Assembly: GCA_023159155.1 (NCBI GenBank)
Contig: JAJNNX010000004.1
Location: 1,364,001 to 1,428,000 of the forward strand
Direction of reading: 5' to 3'
Length of the DNA: 64,000 bases
DNA from: Ustulina deusta
Lineage: Eukaryota > Ascomycota > Sordariomycetes > Xylariales > Xylariaceae
A model generated the notes under the pieces. The model worked only from the letters and a program-made list of their open reading frames with translations, was not told the origin of the DNA and ran no database searches. Both the position numbers and the translations under genes were made by a program. Positions 58,851 to 64,000 of this stretch are shown here, one piece after another (the first letter of the stretch is position 1; every line of letters begins with the position of its first letter).

Positions 58851-60828
58851 GATAGGAGATAATATACCATAGTATATTAAAAAAAATATCAGGTATATAT
58901 TATATAATCTTTTATAAGCTTTATAATATTTTTGCTTATTTAACCTCTAATTAGACTATTAGTAACTTTTTCTTTTTTAGAAACCTTTTTAAGATCAAAC
59001 AAAATGTTCTTATTTCGAACTAGTTAACCTAAGCTTAAAGCATTTTTTTTCCGAAAGTATTAATATTGCTATATTATCTAACCTAGGCTAACCTTTAATT
59101 AAAAAGTTAAATAAGTTAGTTAACCTAAAAAATCTTTTTAAAAATAATAATATTATTATAATACTTAAATAGGGCTAGTTTTAAGCCAAAAGGTTAAATA
59201 AACTAGCCGACCTAAAAAGTCCTTTTAATACTATAAATATTGCTGTGCTGCTTGACCCGGCTTGCCTTTAAAAAAAAAAAAATAAACTACTGGATTTAAA
59301 ATTTAATATTTGGCTAGTTTTAGTATTATATTAAAATAATTGTTTATTTTTTATTTTATTAATTTTTGTTAAAATAAAACTTATATTTTAAATATATAAT
59401 AATAACTAAAGCAATAATATATAAATATTACTAAGTAGCTTAAAAATAATTTAAAAACTAGAAATATTATAGTTTAATCTAAAATAAAAAATAACTAAAT
59501 ATATTTTTGTCCGGGGTGCTAAAAAAAAATACGTAATAAGATTATATTTATAAAACTTTTTTTGTTTTATAGTAATAAAATATTTAAAATTTATATTTTT
59601 TGTTATAACTTTATTAAAATATTAAGTTTTAATAATGCTTTAAGTTAATATTAAAGTATATTAAGCTATTCCGCTATATTAAAAAGAAATATAAATATTT
59701 TATAAAAAGCAACCGGATAAGTTATATATTTTGCAAAAAATTAGAATTATTTTAGTTTAATACTATTTTAAATATTTATTGTTATTTAATAGTTAGTAGT
59801 TTTATTAGGCTAAGTAAAGCTGGTTTATAAGGTTTATATATAGTATTGGTATATTAAAAAATAAGCTATAAAAACTAAAAATCTAAAAATCTTAAGCTTT
59901 ATAGCGTATAATAATACTTAAAGCTATAGAACTTTTTTTTTTTTTTTTTTTAATTGCGTGCTTATAAACTATAAATAATAATATAAAATAAAATAATAAT
60001 ATAAACTAACAAAAATTAATATATAATAAATAATAAAATATATAATATATAATATTTAATATAAAACTATAAAAAAAATATTTATATTTTTTTTAGATTA
60101 TATAGCAGTTAATTATTAATAAAAATAAATAAAGTTATAAAGTTATAGCTTATTTTTAGATTTAAGCTAGTCTTTATAAAATTAGTAATAAAAAATATAT
60201 AAAAAAATTTTAAATTTTTTTTTTATAAGTACTAAGTAGTAGTAATAGTTTTTTTTGCTGCCTACTTACTTAATACTAATTAGCAATTAATTTAGGACTT
60301 ATACTAAGCCTAAAAGTAATTTTTAAGTTTAGTAACCTAGCAGCTATACTAAAACTGTTTAGCTTATATATTAGATAAGCAATCTAATACTTAAAATAAA
60401 ATAACCTAAAGCGCTTAATAATAATTCTTTAGTAGTAAAAAATATAGAGCTATAGTAGTTAAGAGCTAGTTTTTACTAGTTAAGCATATTTTTTAAATAT
60501 ATAGATCTTTTATTGCTATTATTAATTATATAAAATAGTTCCGATTATTTTAAAAAAAAATTCTATATTTCTATAATCTATATTTATATTATTTTTATTA
60601 TTTATAATAATAAGCTTAACTAATATATATATATTAAATAAAGCGCTTATTAGAAAACTAAAAGATTAATACTACCTAAATATAAAGTAATGCTATATTA
60701 TAAAAAATTAGTAATAAATAACCCGATTAGGTTATTTTTTTATTTTATATAGGCTAGCTATATTAGGGTAGTACCCTATTAATTAAGCTTAGATTAATAT
60801 AATAATAATAATATAGTTTGTTAAATGG
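58851..60828. other. RIP-degraded tract with short tandem repeats
   Basis: Very AT-rich, with no open frame. 58985-59270 contains three diverged units (separate entry). The remainder is A/T with occasional tRNA-length GC pockets but no recognisable element ends. Confidence 0.5.
58985..59270. repeat. Three diverged tandem units of about 90-105 bases
   Basis: Each unit has the order AAGTTAAATAA / TAGTTAACCTAA / CTTTT / AATATT-TATAAT / GGCTAGC-like (unit 2 from about 59094, unit 3 from about 59180; unit 1 from about 58985 is more diverged). Sequence between the shared blocks differs, so they are old duplications, possibly part of an LTR. Confidence 0.5.
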
Positions 60829-61666
60829 GCTATATACGATATATCGTACGTAAAACAAATAACGCGCGTGGACAGAATATAATATATTATATTATATTAT
60901 CTATAAAAAAAAAAAAAAAATTGTTTATATAAAGCATAAGTTTTTTATATTTATATAAGAACTTATGCTATTATACGAGCTAATATAACAAAAAAAAAAT
61001 AAGGTCTTTTTTGTCCGGCTGAAGTCCAGTTAATATTTATACAACAGCTAAACATAAACTTGCATTCTATGCAAGTTATACAATAAGGTTATAACTAATG
61101 TTAGTTATTCTAATACTAGCTTTTTTTTTTTTTTAGTTATAACCGCCCGTTGTATAAAAAAAATAAAAAAAAAAGCAACTATATAACTGCTTAAATATAT
61201 ATATAAAAGTTTAACTACTAAAAAAATAACTAAATTAGTAATCTAGTTTATATATATAACTACTAGATTAGTAAATTATTTTCTTTTAATAAAGTTATAT
61301 AATAATATTGCAAAGCTACTGCTTTAGTTATATAGTTAGTTAAAAATTATAAGCTAAACATTACTCGGTAACTATTTAAGTTAAAGCTAAATATTTATTT
61401 TTGCTCCGTATAATAGTAAGGTTTATAATTAGCTAGCTTGTCCGGTTAGTAAGCTTTATACGGGCAGTTATTAGTTAAAAGCTTTTAAAGTTATTTATGT
61501 TTAGTTAACTAGGCAGGTTATTTATATAAAAAAAAGTTAATTAATTAGAAATTAGGTTAGCTCATATATAAGAAAACTTATATATAAAAAAGTGCTTAAG
61601 TTTCTTATTGCTCTTTGTTCTTTTGTTATTTTCTAAAATTTTCTGCTTTATATATTTATTTGTCCT

Positions 61667-61705
<39 letters not shown>

Positions 61706-62482
61706 TATATTTATATAATAGACGCTATCTAGCTCTTTAGTAATAATAGTTATACGTTAAAAATTATTAGCTAAAATAGCAACTATTATATAGTGTTTAC
61801 TACTAATAAATAATCCTAATAATTATTAGTTTATTATAGTACTATATATTAATATATATATTTGTTTTTTTGTTATATATATATTTGTTTTAGTATATTG
61901 CTAATATGTTTTGCTTTTTATATATAAACTAATAAAACTTAAGTTGCTACTATGCTATTAGTTAATATATAGATCTAAGTGCTTACTAATATACTTTTTA
62001 TATATTTAATTATGCTTATTTTCTGCTAGAAAGGTTATTTTTGTATAGTTTTTATCTAGTTGTGTAGTATTACTATTGCTATATATATAGAAAATGTTTA
62101 TATAGTATATAGTGGTTACTTGTTTTATAGCTATTGCTAGATTATTGGGTTTTAAAGTAATACTTATATAGCGTATATTTAGCGTTTGTATAGCGCTTGG
62201 TATAATTATTACGTTTAAAAAAAAAGAAATAAATTAGTTATATAATAAAAAAAATAAAAAAAATAAAAATAAAAAAAAGTGGCGTTTATATTTGTTTTTT
62301 TTTTAGACTTAATTTATTATATGTTACTTTTATACTTTTGACTCTTTTTTTTTTATAAATCCTATAGTTATATATAATTTTTTACGTTTTATTAATAAAC
62401 GTTTTTATTTGTACGGTTAATTTATTTATTAATATAAAGGTTTTTAATGCTTAGTTTAGTGTTTTTTTTATAAATATATTAG
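60829..62482 (-). mobile_element. Truncated inverted copy of Copia element B
   Basis: Reverse-complemented it matches 16720-18475 of element B: the 3' LTR at 60829-61115 (287 bases) and the internal 3' region at 61116-62482, including the GGCGGTTATA block (61139-61153 here, inverted) and the (AT)n run near 61674-61700. The LTR end at 60829 still reads TGTTAAA, i.e. unmutated AACA. The copy breaks off at 62482, where another element appears to begin. Confidence 0.8.
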
Positions 62483-64000
62483 TGTGAAAGGATTCAGCCG
62501 AATAGCCAAGAAATACTGTTTATTAACTAACTTAGGGAAAGAAAAAAAAGAAAAAAAACTTTACAAAAACAAAATCTTTGTAATTATATAGCTATTAATG
62601 TATTACTAACGCGGAGTTCTAACGCACTTCTTTAACGCATTTCTGTAAAAAGTTCTGTAAGTTCCGGCAGAAATCCAAAACTTCTATTAATTAGCAAAGC
62701 TTTTAAAGCTAGCCTTACCTGTAATATTATTTCCTTTCTTTTCCGGCTCGGGAGCTATAAAATAGGTAGTATATAATATATAAGCAGTAGCTAACAAGCA
62801 AAAAAAATACGCTTTTTTTAAGCAACATACGTTCCTTCTAAGTAATATATATATTTTTTAGGCAATATATATACCTGCCTAGCTAATATATTGCCAATAC
62901 GTACTAACCTACTTATTACTACTGCTTACCGCTTTGGCTAGGTTTATATAAACCTTTTTTAGCCCTTCTAACTTTTTTTTTTTTTTTTTTTTTTTTTTTA
63001 GTAATAATATTAATTAATAAGTAGCCTTTTTTTTCTTTCGTTAAATATTCCTTTTTTGCTTTGTTATAAAAAGTAGTATACTTATTGTATACTTGTTCCT
63101 ATTATTTATTTGGTATAAAGCAGCTTATATATATTTAGTAGCTAGCTTGGCCTTTGTTCCCTTATTTTTTTGTTTTTTTACTGCTTACTAGCTATAAATA
63201 TATTATTTTTGCTTTAGAACAAATATATAACTTTTATTTATAATATACTTAATATTTATACGTTTTTATATTTTAAAATAAACAAAATACTGCTTCCTTT
63301 TTGCTCTTTGCCTATTAATAAACAGTTTAGTATATTAGCCGGCTTATAAAATATTTTTGCTATTTTTATATAAATATATAAAGTTAGCTATTTTTAAGTT
63401 TAATATATATTTATATTTTATTAATTTATTGCTTAAAAACTAATAAATAATATAAATATTATGTTAGCCTAAATAAAAACTCTAGTTATTTATATAACAT
63501 TATAAATTAGCTGCTTGCTTATTATTTTTTTATTACTTATAATTACTAATCTTTTTATTTATATATAGCTAGTTTATATATTTAAAATAGTTATTATATT
63601 TAAACATTTATTTAATAATACTTATGCTTATAACTATTAAAACGCTAATAATTAAGCGTTTTTTATTTATTTATAAATAGTTTAATATTTGCTAATTTAT
63701 AATAGCAAGCATTAAAAAATAAAAAGCTACTAGTTTTAAAGCTAGTTATTTAATAAACTATTTTTAATCTATATATTAAATATAAATTAATTATTAACTC
63801 TTTTTAATATTAAAAAAAAACTTTTTTAAATATATTAACTACTTTTTTGTCTAGTTATAACTATTTGTTTACTAATAAGTATTAAACAAACAATTAAATA
63901 TATTTAGTAGTTTTTAAATATATAATTATAGCTATTAAACATAATATAGCAGCTATTAAACGTTATACTTTAGGTATAAAACAGCTTACTAATAGCTCTA
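62483..64000 (+). mobile_element. Probable start of another LTR element (runs off the window)
   Basis: Homology to Copia B stops abruptly at 62482. The next bases, TGTGAAAGGATTCAGCCG, have an LTR-like TG start, and 62483-62760 keeps more C and G than its surroundings. It would be nested in the truncated B copy, with ATTAG (62478-62482) as the left target site. The right end is outside the window, so this is an inference. 63000-64000 is AT-rich with no open frame, probably internal sequence of the same element. Confidence 0.35.

Overview
The window looks like a piece of a filamentous ascomycete (Pezizomycotina) nuclear genome with a two-speed structure. Short islands of normal base composition, carrying genes with short GT...AG introns, are separated by long, extremely AT-rich tracts that hold no intact reading frame. 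In those tracts almost every C of CpA, and the matching G on the other strand, has become T or A, and coding remnants are full of TAA/TAG stops. This is the signature of repeat-induced point mutation (RIP). The genus cannot be named from the sequence alone.

Region by region. 1-21916 is a nest of LTR retrotransposons. An old Ty3/Gypsy copy (A', 3354-4962 plus 18476-21916) is split by a full-length Ty1/Copia element (B, 4963-18475). B is itself split by a second, full-length copy of the Gypsy family (A, 8016-14172). LTR pairs of equal or near-equal length and target-site duplications mark the two inserted elements. A second Copia-like element sharing B's leader lies at 1-1209. 21917-27170 is a gene island with TRM1, the tRNA guanine-26 dimethyltransferase. 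It has two in-frame starts, as expected for a mitochondrial and a nuclear form. 27171-41480 is RIP-degraded DNA with a pogo/Fot1-like remnant and a full-length minus-strand Copia element (C, 31265-37214), which carries a tRNA-like sequence next to its 3' LTR. 41481-42125 is a small GC-normal patch with an inverted LINE 3' end. 42126-48032 is a Tad1-like non-LTR element. Its ORF1 zinc knuckle, endonuclease, reverse transcriptase (catalytic YxDD now YINN), RNase H and (ATCA)n tail are still recognisable.

48033-58850 is a mixed island. It holds two apparently intact two-exon genes on the plus strand: an unknown 306-residue protein with duplicated aromatic repeats, and a 261-residue kinase-like protein. 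It also holds a membrane-protein pseudogene, two convergent BTB/POZ pseudogenes whose decay is strongest at the 5' ends, and the tail of another broken fungal gene. 58851-64000 returns to RIP-degraded repeats. It includes a truncated inverted copy of Copia B (60829-62482), apparently interrupted by a further element that runs off the window.

The genes do not form a pathway or cluster. The only gene with a firm biochemical role is TRM1. I found no CRISPR array, rRNA, biosynthetic cluster or clearly new defence or mobile system. The best leads are the nested-repeat chronology, the Copia leader hairpins, the tRNA-like passenger in element C, and the graded decay of the BTB pseudogenes.
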